Assembly: GCA_026874595.1 (NCBI GenBank)
Contig: CM049307.1
Location: 43,964,362-44,028,361 of the forward strand
Direction: 5' to 3'
Length of the DNA: 64,000 nt
From: Sipunculus nudus
Taxonomy: Eukaryota > Annelida > Sipuncula > Golfingiida > Sipunculidae
How positions within the stretch are numbered: the stretch's first letter is position 1; the number at the start of each line of letters is the position of its first letter. Both the position numbers and the translations under genes were made by a program. Shown here in pieces: positions 12,465-25,000 of the stretch. Below the pieces are notes generated by a model. The model ran no database searches. It was not told the origin of the DNA and saw only the letters and a program-made list of their open reading frames with translations.

Positions 12465-12478
12465 GTCCGTCCGTCCGT
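12465..12478 (+). repeat. (GTCC)n microsatellite
   Basis: Three to four GTCC units directly before the tandem array. A (GTCY)n tract in this position is part of the pearl/mini-me pattern. Confidence 0.8.
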
Positions 12479-12479
12479 T

Positions 12480-14330
12480 AACAGGGCACAAATCGTAACC
12501 ATTAGACCTAGAAACTTCTAACTGTACATCCAGGGAGGTCCTGGGAAAATCTCCGTGGAAAACGAAATGAGGTTATGGCGACCTATATTTTGTGACCTAC
12601 TGGCCGGAAACATGATTTTGAGCACCCAGACAGTCAGACGGGGCACAAATTGTATTCATTAGGCCTAGAAACCTCTAACCTGACATGTTGGGAGATCCTG
12701 GGCAAATGTCCTTGGAATGTCGTATGAGCACCCTGAATGCCAGATGGGTACTAATCTTATCCGTGAGGTCTAAAACTTCTCATGACACTCAGTATCCTAG
12801 GAGTTTCTAGGCAAATTTCCTTGGAAACCTGAAATTAGGTCATGGTGACCTATATTTTGTGACCTACAGGCCTAAAAACTTCTAACTCAGTATCCTGGGA
12901 GTTTCTAGGCAAATCTCCTTGGAAACCTGAAATTAGGTCATGGTGACTTATATTTTATGACCTTCGGGCTGAAAACAAGGTTTTTTAGCAACATCAGTCA
13001 GACGGGGAACAAATTGAATTAATAAAGCCTAAAATCCTCCAACGTAACATTAAAGGAGGTCTTAGGCAAATATCCTTAGAAACCTGAAATTAGGTCATGG
13101 TGACATATTTTGTGGCCAACAGGCCGAAAACATGATTTCGAGCACCCTGAATGTCAGATGGGGACAAATCGTTTATGTGAGGCCTAGAATCTTCTAACTC
13201 AAGATCCTGAAAGTTTCTATGCAAATCTCCTTGGAAACCTGAAATTACGTTATGGTTACCTATATTTTGTGACCTACAGGTTGAAAACATGATTTCAAGC
13301 ACCCAGACAGTCAGACGTTGCACAAATTTGATCCATTAGGCCTAGAAATCTCTTACCCGACATTTTGGGAGATCCTAGGCAAATGTCCTTGGAAACCTGA
13401 AACTAGGTCCCTGTGACCTATATTCTGCGACCTATAGGGAAAAGATGTCATATGAGCACCCTGAATGTCAGATGGGGACAAATCGTATCTGTGAGGCCTA
13501 GAATCTTCCAACACAATATCCTAAGAGTTTCTAGGCAAATCTCCTTGGAAACCTAAAATTAGGTCGCTGTGACCTATTTTTGTGACCTACAGGCCGAAAA
13601 CAGGATTTTGAGCACCCAGAAAGTCAGGCAGGGCACACATTGTATTTGTTAGGCCTAGAATCTTCTAATGTAACATTCTGAGACGTCCTTGGCAAATTTC
13701 TGTGGAAAACTGAAATAAGGTCACCATGACCTATATTTTGCGACCTTTAGGAAAAGAAGTCATATAATCACCCAGACAGTCAGTCAGGGCACACATTTTA
13801 TCTGTGAGGCCTAGAATCTTCTAATGTAACATTCAGAGACATCCTTTGCCAGTGCCCTTGGAAAACTGAAATTAGGTCACCATGACCTATATTTTGCCAT
13901 GTCATATAAGCCATGTCATATAAGCACCCAGACAATCAGACAGGGCACAAATTGTATCCATTAGGCCTAGAATCTTTTAACATAAAATTCAGGGAGGTCC
14001 TAGTCAAGTGTTCTTGGAAACCTGAAATTAGGTCATGGTGACCTATATTGTGTGACTTGTGGGCCGAAATATGGTTTTGTGCACACAGACAGACAAGGCA
14101 CAAATTGTTTCCATTAGCCTTAGACTCTTCTAACATGACATTCAGGGAAATCCTTTGCAATTCTCCTTGGAAACCTGAAATTGGATCATGGTGACCTATA
14201 TTATGCTAGCTATGGACCAGAAACATGATTTTGAGCACCCAGACAGACAGGGTACAAATTGAATTTATTTTCCTTGGAACCCTCTATTGTGAAATCCAGG
14301 GGGGGGGGGGGGTCCTGGGCAGGTCTCCTA
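12480..14330 (+). repeat. Tandem array, about 157-bp units (about 12), with IR3 palindromes
   Basis: The landmark GGCCTAGAA recurs near 12506, 12663, 12766, 12868, 13024, 13180, 13338, 13494, 13651, 13807, 13963 and 14116. Most spacings are 153-158 bp, with two shorter steps of about 103 bp. Each unit has: GGCCTAGAATCTTCTAAC; CCTTGGAAACCTGAAATTAGG; a palindrome TCAnnnTGACC; TATATTTTGTGACC; and GAGCACCCAGACAGTCAG. Four palindromes are perfect AGGTCAnnnTGACCT (12837, 13718, 13874, 14030). Confidence 0.9.
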
Positions 14331-14482
14331 TGAATCCTGACATTTTTATTTTCTGTCCATTTTTTCAACACTGTAACTTTAGCCATAGGCTGTTCTCACA
14401 GACAATATATAACAGTAATTAAAAAAAACCTTAGGACCCAGTCAAAATTAGCTGAGCGTCATGGCCTATGGACCACTTGTTT

Positions 14483-15164
14483 ATCATAATTTATTCTTAC
14501 AGACAATAAACGGCAATGGAACACTGAGCGAAATCCTCGACGTGACAACACTTTAATACACAAATAAAGGAAAAGGGAATATTAATGAAAGCATTACATA
14601 CCTAGATGGAATTTAATTTAAAGGATATATATATAGTATAACTAGGTGGACTTTAGAACTGATACAGATGAAGGTGACCCTGGATGAGAGGAGAAATGAC
14701 CGATAGAATGCTATGTTGATATTATAAGGCCTTCGGGGTTCAGGTGTCTATGCAAGGTGCAAGAAATAATCCATACATAATTTGTCGTTTGGAGTTATAT
14801 TCATGTTTCATGGTTTATCCCTACAAATCTGTATCGAGAATTTACCGTTTCGAGGCTCCGGTGAATGTCAGCTGCGGAATCCAACGTATAACCAATTGGC
14901 TTCGTCCTGATGAAATACTGTACCCTTCTATTACACAATACTGACGCAAAGATCGACTCACGAAGACAGACAATAAAAGTTTCCTGGAATGTCAAATTCT
15001 TCGTCCTATAGAAAATATAAGAAAAAGGGAATGTTTAAAACATTCCATTGTGTGACAGAAAAAGACAAACACTTTTATACTCGCCCTATATAGACGGAAG
15101 GAGACTTAGAGGACGTACTCTAACGTTATGGGAACCACCGTTAATTTTACAGAATATAGAAGAG

Positions 15165-15167
<3 letters not shown>
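14483..15167. other. No recognised gene
   Basis: AT-rich DNA after the right end of the array element. Nothing supported. Confidence 0.45.
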
Positions 15168-15196
<29 letters not shown>

Positions 15197-15197
15197 G
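15168..15197. repeat. (TA)n microsatellite
   Basis: About 30 bp of alternating TA. Confidence 0.9.
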
Positions 15198-16305
15198 GTA
15201 AATGATAAAACAAGAGATCTTCTGTGATTGACTGTATTTTTGCGTGTATATATGTTCTTTTTTTTATTTCAAAACGTTACTGAAACCTAAAATTACTGCG
15301 GCGACACAAGATATGTGACAGGGATAAAACGTTTATGACGCCCAAGCTGTTTAAACAGAGAAATATGACCTGTACGGACTCGCAGCAAAATAGATTGGAA
15401 AATCATTAATTCGATGGTTGGTACAGTCGAGAAGAAAGACTCCATTGACATGTCTATATAGTTTTGTCGTCGCCGCCGGAAATAAAAGTGCCGGACACTG
15501 ATAGGCCTTTAGTTATTTTTAGCTCAGACAACAGGTTTCGGTTGAGCATGTTATATGAACATGTCCAGGGTGTTTAATAATTCTGCTTTCGGGGCTGAAA
15601 CAAAATAATTTACAAGGCTGCGGCAACCGGAAATAGAGCCCTTTGGCGTGCTTCTCTGCCTTCAGCTGCCGAGAGTGTCTTCTATAAAGGTAAGGACAAA
15701 CACAGTTATTAACAAACATTATCCAAATGGAGCACCTCTCGTGTATGAAAAAATTGGCAAATTGACAGACGAAAATTTATTAATTTTTTAAATTCAATTG
15801 AATTATTTCATCATCTTCTTGCTGTCGCTCAAGAAAAGTCATTATTTGTTCCCTAGATCCCTGCTACAAAATTCACAAAGCATATACTGCAAAATGCACA
15901 GAGGTTGCACTTCTAATTAGCATCAGTCTTAATTGGCATTTCCCCGCCTGCATGCAGGTGATTTGTAACTGATGATTTTTTATTAATATCACGTTCATGT
16001 AACTTTCGATTATTTTCAGCTGAATTAAGAAGTTTCCGTATTTCAGTTTAATTTTTTTCTTGGGCAACACTTATGCATTATACTGAACGCCTAAGTTTGT
16101 GAAGAATAGGACCACGGCCATGGATTTTTACACAGCTTAAGGACACTAACTGATTCAAGCGGGTACACTCGCGGTTGTGAAACAACTGTAATTATCCAGA
16201 GTCGCGATCGGTTTCCCGATAATTTTAAATCGAAAACACTGTCTTCAGTAGAACCACCTTGCATATTGTTCTCGAATTTGTTTTGCAAAATTACGTTTTG
16301 ACATT
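15198..16305. other. No recognised gene
   Basis: No recognised domains in the short frames on either strand; no repeats noticed. Confidence 0.4.
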
Positions 16306-16582
16306 GTTACGGGGTGACATAAAAGCGGACCGAACTGTCTTGCTAGTGAAGCTTGCTTTTCTAGCGAAGCGGTTGGTACGCCGGGCTTGTGCGCCACCGT
16401 TATGGGTTCGAATCCTGGATCGGCCCAGTATTTTCCCCTGAACAATTTGTCTTCGTAGCAAAAATGGGGGCTCGTCCAACGTGACGGTAAAACTTTGTGG
16501 CCCAGGGAATAAGCTCACCAAAGTGTGACTCATGGGATAATTAGTCTTGTTCTGATAGCAGAACTCTCTTAAGAGGGAGTGC
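16306..16582 (+). mobile_element. tRNA-derived SINE, copy 1
   Basis: Holds a pol III A box TAGCGAAGCGG (16362-16372) followed by GTTGGTACGCC, and a perfect B box GGTTCGAATCC (16405-16415) at tRNA-like spacing. After this come a non-tRNA tail (CGGCCCAGTATTTTCCCCTGA) and a longer unique body. About 55 bp (GTTACGGGGTGACATAAAAG...) precede the tRNA-like head and are repeated in copy 2. The 149-aa minus-strand frame across both copies is only the reversed tRNA region and not a gene. Confidence 0.85.
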
Positions 16583-16815
16583 GTTACGGGGTGACATAAA
16601 AGCGGACCGAACTGTCTCGCTAGTGAAGCTTGCTTTTCTAGCGGAGCGGTTGGTACGCCGGACTTGTGCGCCACCCACGTGGGTTCGAATCCCAGATCAG
16701 CCCAGTATTTCCCCTGAGCAAATTGTCTTCGTAAGAACATGGGAAGATTATCATCTCATGTTGAGATCAGAACGTTACAGTCAGCGAGTTTTTAGTTACA
16801 GGCATTTTGTGACAT
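16583..16815 (+). mobile_element. tRNA-derived SINE, copy 2 (tandem)
   Basis: Starts exactly 277 bp after copy 1 with the same GTTACGGGGTGACATAAAAG. A box TAGCGGAGCGG (16639-16649) and B box GGTTCGAATCC (16682-16692). Similarity with copy 1 fades after CAAATTGTCTTCGTA near 16735; the later body differs. The head-to-tail arrangement suggests a dimer or unequal-crossover duplication rather than two independent insertions. Confidence 0.8.
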
Positions 16816-16829
16816 AAAAAAACCTTTGA

Positions 16830-19439
16830 ACATCAATGAGTCCCTGGCATATCACAAGTGACTTTTTTTGGGTAATTTTAAAACCTTTTTATTTTACCTC
16901 CACCCCTCCCCCTTCCAACATGAAACAAATCCGTTATGATTAAGTATCTCATATCATTACTGTTTTATAAACCTGTATTTATACACTTCAACGATTACTG
17001 TTACTTACTAGAATAACAGCCTCGCAAAGGAATATGGTATAATGATATGTGGTTCGAATTATGAACATTACAAGGTGAAATGACATTGTCGACATGGTGA
17101 AAAATATTCGAGAAGTAATGCAAACATGTGTGTTTCATATATATTAAGTAAATTTCTTTGATGCAATTAAGATTTATACGTATTCATACATATTCGTTAA
17201 ACACTTAACCCGCATATCCATTCGGGTAATAATAAGTCGACAAGATAATACTGGCTGTAGATACATATTGACAACCTCCGCCACTGAACATCACCGCCCA
17301 GCCCGATCCATCAAGTTATGTCATGAAGTTAGGGGTAAATCCGTTACACGGAAGACTCCCGGCAAACGATCCATCATGATAACACCATACACCATGTCTC
17401 AGTGTCATTAAAAAGCTTTCTGTGGACCACCAGGAAATGATAACATGCCACATTAAGACTAGAATACCTTTCAAAATGGGTTATAACTTGATGGCATTTC
17501 ATCTCAGGAAACGCCTTTTGGCCGGAGCAAAGGCCAATGTTGCTATTAGATGCACCCGTGAAGGACCGTCCTTTCTTCATATGGAGATAATTTGAAGAAA
17601 ATACCACATTACCAACAGAAAACCAGGTTGTTCACTGGTGCACTCAACGTCAAAAAGGTTAGCCAACTCGCTTGCTCCTGCGCTAATGGTTTACTCGGTC
17701 ATGCAGGCTTACACGAGATCCGTTATTCTGCGCGTTTTCCTCTTCTGTCTGCTGTTTCTGCAAACAATATGGCCCGCCGGAGCAATGACTTTTGACTTAA
17801 GATGAAAGGAGGCATGTTTTAATTTGAAATGTGTTACTTTCACATCATGTTTCATCTTAGAAGCCATGGTCATGCATGGATACGCGTTTGTTATTAATTC
17901 TTACAGCTGAGGCAGTCAAAAAGAGAAAAAAAAAATGTTTTAGAACATTAAAGTTCATGCATTCAAATTCATGGAAACACTGCATGGGACCATTTACTTG
18001 ATTTTCCTTAATCAATATTTATTGTGTATGTGTTAAGCTTCAGTTTATTATTCACATTAGATTTTATTCTTGAAATTTGGTGACTAAAAAGCTTCATATT
18101 TAGAATATATAAAGGGCGCTAAATACAAATAAATAACAAGGAGATGTTTGCGTTTTCTTTGTCAAATGTGTTCATGAATTCGGAATCGAAACCGCCGCAT
18201 AACTAGGTTTTCGCGATTTGGGCTCGAATCATGGATGAATTTGAGGGTTAGTGAGAACAGAACAAATGATTTTGATATAATAATTCAATAACGTAGTCAG
18301 TGTATACGGTTGTTTAGTGTCAAAATGTGCAGCAACTTGTTTATTTGAACGTGCTTTATTTTTGTCTAACAATGTGATGCGAAACACATCTTAATACTTC
18401 TTAATGTAATCATATACAAAAAAAAGGACAATGGGACATTTTTCGATGATGAAATGAACAACCATAGCAATAATAACTAGTATCTACATTAGCAAATGAA
18501 CTACTTGGTTGAACATTTGTAATTGTATCTATGGCAATAACAAAAAGAAATAATATGGATTCCAGTCCAAAACGGATTTTAAAAATAAATAATTGGCTAG
18601 TGACCTGTCGGCTGCATGCATGAGCCTCTCAAAATAGGAATTACGTGCTTTTATTAAGGTTCAGATTTTTATATTAATTGGTTTGGAATATTCCAAATAT
18701 CATAACCTGTGGCTAAAACATTACACCGAACCAATGGTGTTCTGTAGTTTGCCTTTAATGTCCTTTCTGCATGGCTCAAAGCGAGGACCTTCCGGAGCGT
18801 ATAGTCCATCGCCTTTACAAATAGTTAACTTTCCATCCCCATATACTTTCGTTTTGATGGATTCACAAATCTTAGGGAAAATTTGAGTTTCATATATATA
18901 ATTTAAAGTTATAAAAATTTACATTTATTGTGGCGTTGTCTTGTATCTGGTATGATGGCGTTTTAATCTGGGATAAAGATTTGCACTTCTAGTATGAGTA
19001 AAATCTTTGCAATTAAGCACTTCCTGCATGGCTTTTAACTAGTAAACTTTTATTTCAGTATGCTATCTTCGAAAGAGCTGATTAATATAGCTGAAACGAG
19101 TTTGCATGTGTTTTTGTACTCTAGATTGAAAATGTCTTTCTATAACAGCTAAGAAAAGAGTTCGCTGGTCTGTTTTTTATGGGTCGATATTAATCATTTC
19201 CCTTCTGCTTCGAGGGGCCGCACAAACACACACAAAAAATATTTTTTTTAAAGCTTTCCTATAAGGCTTAGTTGATTAAAAAAACATTAATAGAGAAGGC
19301 GTAAATGTCCTACCGCTGCTTCATACCATTATTTAACTAAGGCGAATTTGGCAAGCAACTTACTTTTATTGCATCCTATACAACCATCATTCATCTGTTG
19401 TTTCAAATGTAATGATAACCCTAAACTACTATAACGATA
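16830..19439. other. No recognised gene
   Basis: AT-rich DNA, no repeat family recognised. Frames up to 77 aa lack domain features. Confidence 0.45.

Positions 19440-19472
<33 letters not shown>
19440..19472. repeat. (CTA)n microsatellite
   Basis: About ten ACT/CTA units. Confidence 0.9.
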
Positions 19473-20695
19473 ACTTCTAGTATATATCTATTACTACAAA
19501 ATCATAATAATAAACACAATAATTAACATGATAGTAATTGTATTTATATTTCATTAATATTTTAACAATTATATTAAAAATAAAAACATATTACTGAACA
19601 CCTGATGTGACAGGGATATTTGTCCATACCAGTATGTCAGCACAAATTTAATATATTTTGCACGTACACTCTAACACGATCTAACAGATCCATTTGATAG
19701 AACCGTTTGAAGCTTAATTTAATTGCATGAGCTTGCAGGCCATTACCATTTCCTTGGGGGACAGTTTATGATACAACTTAGTATCTGTAGTCTTGATGTA
19801 AGCATGTTGAATGCTTACAAAAATACTTCTTGACTTTTATTTTAAAGTACAGATTGGAGGGGCCAATACACGGTATGCTGCTATGTCAGCTGTCACGCCT
19901 CCGAGACGATGAACTAAATGATAAGTGTGTTTGTAGGTTACCTTTCTATATACAGGTGATAAGAGTATAGCATAGCCGATCAGCACATGCTGCATGCCGT
20001 TTCCCTGGTGTACACAAATCAAAGACACTTTTCAAGTCATTATTTCACTACCATTTATGTTCTGAAAAGGATTTAGTAAGTAGCGAGAATTTTAAACCGA
20101 TCACCCCTCGTGTAGTTATATTATAAATGTCGCTTAGCACTTTTCATTGCTGACTGGGAATAAAGTATCACCACCGAAAAGAATTTTGAATTTTGAATAA
20201 TTCCTTTATAAAATCGTAACCTGAGTTCAGTGTGTGATATACCACTACTTGCATCATAAAGCATATGTAAATTCCTTCCTGAATTGTACAGCGATAAACG
20301 CAGGCGACATCCGACTTGCGACCTCTCGGGTTTAGTCAAAACGAAACCAACGATGGTGCCAGTGAAAAAGCGTTTCAAATGCTTGTGAGAAATGATTCAT
20401 TCAGAGTTTGACAAGGACGGGGAATATGACACAGAGATTCTCCCAAATCCATGCCATGGCGCCAATCTCTCTGCAGCAGTGCAGGGAGACGGCAGATAAC
20501 TTGGCGGAATTAGAGGGCGGAACATATAGCAAATTATGTTATGATATATTTGAGTTGACCTACCAGATGGAGCATTTTAAACGATTTGGAATCATTGTCT
20601 TTCAGTAAAAGTGACCAGAACAAATACTAGTAACACTCAGGTGATTTAGTATGTAATTCAAACTGATGCCACACTTTTATAAAACACTTGGCAGT
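19473..20695. other. No recognised gene
   Basis: AT-rich then moderately mixed DNA. The frames at 20121-20378 (-) and 20408-20608 (+) were checked and show no known family. Confidence 0.4.
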
Positions 20696-20699
20696 AATA

Positions 20700-20910
20700 C
20701 TTTAAGGAGGAGCAGGCCTTGTTTCTTTGAGTCAAGGTACGCGGCAGTTTCATGGATGAACCAGAAAAATAACAGTTTAGCCCAACCAGTATATAATCCA
20801 ACCTGATTTACCTCTTTGATAAAATACTGTCCGATGGCGGTTTAAGGAGGGGTGGGTATGGTTTCTTTGGTCCGTGGTACGAGGCGGTGTCCTAATTGAA
20901 CCAGTTTTCA
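20700..20910 (+). repeat. Local direct repeat, 140-bp period
   Basis: TTTAAGGAGGAGCAGGC at 20701 and TTTAAGGAGGGGTGGGT at 20841, each followed by T(G/A)TTTCTTTG, GGTACG(C/A)GGC and TGAACCAG, each preceded by AATACT. Two diverged copies about 65 bp long. Confidence 0.65.
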
Positions 20911-21605
20911 CGCGCAGCTATCAGAAAGAAGTCAATCGAAGGCAGGTGCGTCTGTCAGTACAGTGGAGATCCAAATCAGAGACCGGCCCAGAGTAGATCT
21001 GTCTACATTACACAGGGATGTTTTCAGGTTGTCAGACACATGTTCAGGCAATCTTGCATCTCGTACTATTACCCAATTGCCCTCAGGTCCAAAGCTTTAC
21101 AAGCAGCATTTGTTTATGATTTCGAAGCAATAGGATGTTCACGCAGATCGCACGAAAGTATTTGAGTGTATTGACGTTATGTTCCTATAAACCGCTCATA
21201 ATCTGTTCAAAATCATGGTTTTCCGTTAATGTAAGAGACTTTTACAGAGAAGATCTTAGATTGGTTGATACCTACAAACCTTTTTTTATCACAGTGTTAA
21301 TAATTTATGTTTAAGTTTGGCTACCTGTTTTGATTCTCTGCCTTTGTTTAATATACATTGTGAGAGTAATTTGTGCATCCCTTATAATAGTTGTGATCTT
21401 ATCTTTACTGGCTGTCTGCTCGTTTAGTGTCTATATTTGACTTAAAGAAGTAGAAATGTTCTGTTCCACTAATATATATATTCATATATATTTATATATA
21501 TATATATATAATTATATATATTACAAATTATTATTCAATTATTTATGTTTTACAAAATATGTATATGTATTTAATACTTATTTTGTAGACCCATTGCAAC
21601 CTATG

Positions 21606-21609
<4 letters not shown>
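20911..21609. other. No recognised gene
   Basis: Short frames without family features; a broken TA-rich tract at 21471-21510. Confidence 0.4.

Positions 21610-21642
<33 letters not shown>
21610..21642. repeat. (TA)n microsatellite
   Basis: About 32 bp of alternating TA. Confidence 0.9.
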
Positions 21643-21645
<3 letters not shown>

Positions 21646-21909
21646 TAATTTATTGTATATTATTGTATATTGTATATTAAAATCTGCTAGGTCCTGATAT
21701 GACTTGATGTCCTTTGGAATCAAACACTTGGGTCGCGTATAAACCACCATGGAGAATTTTGTTTTAATGATAAGGTAGCACGGTTAAACTGCACGTGATG
21801 ATCGTTGGCAGACACAAGGTGAACAAGCGATTAGTTACCCACTGGCCCGGAACTCCAGCCAAACCTGTTGTCTGCCGATATAACTGTATGAAAGTGATTC
21901 TCATGAAAC

Positions 21910-22021
21910 ATGTAGCAGGTGTATTTAGAGATTAATCATAAAAAGGAAAATTGAAACGGCAGGTCATGTAGCAGGGGTATTAAGAGATTAATCATAAAAA
22001 GAAAAATTGAAACGACAGGTC
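21910..22021 (+). repeat. Tandem duplication, 56-bp unit, two copies
   Basis: TGTAGCAGGTGTATTTAGAG at 21911 and TGTAGCAGGGGTATTAAGAG at 21967, both followed by ATTAATCATAAAAAG(G/A)AAAA and TTGAAACG(G/A)CAGGTC. Few differences, so a recent duplication. Confidence 0.85.
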
Positions 22022-25000
22022 CCTTCAGTGAGGCACTATGTATACCCAACGGTCCCGTGACCCTGGTTCGTCTTTTTTATTCATTCTTATTTCAGTAAAC
22101 TATCGGGAGAGAGCCACTGATATTCAAGGGTCTTTATTTCATTTTCTTCATTCACAATTCATAAAATAGTTCAAATACAAAGTCCAATAAAGTAAAAAGC
22201 ATTTGTAAAGTCACGCTATGATATAAGGGAGGATTTTGGTACCCTTATAAGATATCAGCGAGAATTTTGGTTATCATGACATAAAATAAATTATTAGAGA
22301 GAATGTTCGTTATTTTAAACTTTAAAATAAAAGCATGAAATGTCCTTATTATTAACCTAAAAGATATTTAAGAGAATGATTCTTTTTTTTATATACAGTG
22401 AAATTATTAAATTTAGTTTAGAGAGTGGATTAAAACAAACGATACTATACGGAGACCTTTCGTAATTAAGTATATCAAATTTGATGTTCTAAAAGTACTC
22501 TTGCTCTTGAAATAACCGTAAATTAATGCAGCTATATTTTCTTAAGAAATGTATTTAAATTAAAGAGAAGTATAAAAGAGATAAGTTTTAGTAAAGGCAT
22601 AAAAGAGTCTTCGAAAGCTGTTTCCTCTGACTGGTATTAGGTCCATCGGCATGTCGGCACGAATACCGTGTATAATTAAGGCGGAGTCTGCAGTTAAAAC
22701 TAATTATCAGATACTTGATCACGTCCGCTACGCCAATGTAATTTTGTTTCGCTTTCACTTTCCCCTTTACGTACTTCCAGCTTCTCCAGATGTCAGACAT
22801 TAAATCACACCTCGTTATCTTCATGAATTCAGGTATCTTGATCACAAGGCTTTTTTTTTAATTTTCATCGAGAATGGTAAAGGTTATTACTGCGCATGCG
22901 CCTCACTTGAGGTATCATACTGGTGTGTTTCCCATTTTCCTGTCATGCTTGGTCTATTTGTTACATGTTCATTTTAATAATGCGGCTGACTGGGCCAAGA
23001 AATTGCATTCTTCTTACGACGTCCTCGGGCCATTATATGTCCTGTATAAAAATGCTGCAGCTTTGTTTCCATGCCAATATGCCAGGGCCATATCGTCAAT
23101 AAGATACCTTCCCAGTCTGTCAATGTCCGCCTGCTCTGTGAAGACGGCCACGCGGCCATGATAAGCTATTCATTTGGAATTCTGATTGAGTAAGCCCTGA
23201 TACCAACACAAAGCCCAGTGTTATGATATACACTGTCGACTGCTCGAAACATTGTCGTCTGCTGTCTTTGTACAAAACATCTGCCACCCTGGAGAGTTTG
23301 ATCACGTGCCATGGATATGGATTTATGATGCCTCGCGGGATATAGCTGTGAAAAGATCATGATATCCCGGCTAGATAACATCTATCAACATCTATGGACG
23401 GACAGATTAAAGGATTTCACTTTTAGCTGATAATTCTTCCGACGAAATCTAACGTAATCCTCGATGAAGCGGATAATCATTTAGCACATACGTGTAGCAC
23501 ATTTTTTTTAATCAACTGCACTTTTTTTTATAATTTCAAAGAAATCTCTGGATATAGCTAAATGTGATTCCTGTTTCCGTGGGGCCATAGGTTTTATTTA
23601 GGATCTTCAGATTACATATGGCTAATAAATGTCAAATTAGTTTAAGAAAGTATTAACACCAAGAATTCGTTTCATCCTTTAGCCTTCTATATTGTTTTAA
23701 ACGTATATATAGACAACATTTTCGTACAAATGTTCCTGGATTTCCAACAGGTAAACATGTTGTAATGTTTATTATTGACATGTGATGGGATAACACACAT
23801 AAACGACACAAACCTGGAAATAATAACTTTGATATATTTGATTTTCATTCGAGTAAAATGTGATCATTTTTTTTATAATTGATTTTAAGTTTATATTAAA
23901 ACACTTAAATATTTACATAGATATAGCGGATCTTTAGCATGTATACGTAGTCAAGAACTCAATTGCTAGGGTGTCCATGTCATGGAGATATACACAATCC
24001 TTATCTTGAAATATTATCGAATGCTAGGAATTTGGGCTGTGTAAAGCTTACCACTTCACAATGAACAACATGTGCCCGGCGTACAGACATAACACTGCAC
24101 CCAGAGGTTGACCTACCGGGGAGAGTACCGCCCAGAGGTCAGGGTTCAAGGGCAAGGTCACACAAACAGTGCGTACCTCTTGTTTCAAACAAGAAAGGTG
24201 CCGATCGGGTCAGGATCTAGAGCTACTAATGATTACCAAGTCCTGTCCTGCCTGAAGACTATATCAACAAGTTTGCACTAATCCGTCCGGTTAGGACGGT
24301 AAATATTAGTTCGAAGGGATCGCCCTATATATAATACTTCGAGTACAAACAGTGTAATGTCCAGCTAACAGAAGCGCTAGGGCCGTGGGCAATAAGTGCA
24401 AAGCAATCTTCACATAACATAATTTAATTCTCATTTTACAATAATAATCGATGCAAAATACATAAAAAACTCCTTCAGTTTTTCGTTTGTACAAAGCAAA
24501 ATCTTAGAAGCTTTCTCTATGTATGAATCGTTTGTTCGCTTCGTTATATATGTGGAAGTTCATCTTATATTTTTCTGTATTTTTTTTTTTTTCAAGAAGG
24601 AAATATAAGTAAATACTGACTTCTTAAATATGACATCCGATCCAACAAGAACATTTTTGGCGGAAATATCATACAACGAAGTCTTTGTTTACGAGGGTGC
24701 CGCATCTCGGGCAAGGTCAACAATCAACAACAAATGCAAGTTTTATAAACAACAGTCATACTCAGGCTCTTCATAGGACCCAACAGGGGCTGATTCGGAA
24801 ATTAAAAAAAAAAAAAAAAAAAAAAGGGGGGGGGGGGGGTCAGCAATTTGTATATGTGGCTAGCGCGCAGTACAAAGTTTTGCTTTGTTCACAAACTGCT
24901 AATTCACAGAGTGCACGTTGCTCTGCTGTGTTTTACAATAATTTGAGGCTTTGGGCGTTGGCCAGGATAAGCGTTATTCCGCTCCTTACGTTGCCGAAAC

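Larger units (their letters stand above)
12411..14482 (+). mobile_element. Pearl/mini-me-like nonautonomous element with internal tandem array
   Basis: The left end is TTTAGCTCAGCTG, with a perfect hairpin: arms AGCTCAG and CTGAGCT at 12413-12441, plus inner TGACT/AGTCA. It is followed by CACCCTTTGCCCGGC, a (GTCC)n tract at 12465-12478, an array of about 157-bp units, and a right end TTAGCTGAGCGTCATGG..GACCACTTGTTT. Short structured end, GTCY microsatellite and ~160-bp core repeats together are, from memory, the described layout of bivalve pearl and dipteran mini-me elements (now linked to Helitron-type transposition). No protein is encoded; minus-strand frames of 74-77 aa inside are repeat shadows. 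Confidence 0.7.

Noticed and set aside
13090-14160. Minus-strand frames of 74-77 aa with shared motifs (e.g. ISGFQ, NLCPV).
   Set aside because: The similarity comes from the 157-bp tandem array and not from a gene family.
16291-16740. 149-aa minus-strand open frame.
   Set aside because: It is the reverse strand of the two tandem SINE copies; the internal repetition of the peptide mirrors the DNA repeat.
18180-18250. GGGCTCGAATCATGG resembling a tRNA B box.
   Set aside because: No A box or tRNA-like fold upstream.
24060-24200. GGTTCAAGGGCAAGGTCAC, resembling a B box or nuclear-receptor sites.
   Set aside because: No A box upstream and no repeated copy seen in the window; too weak to list as a SINE.
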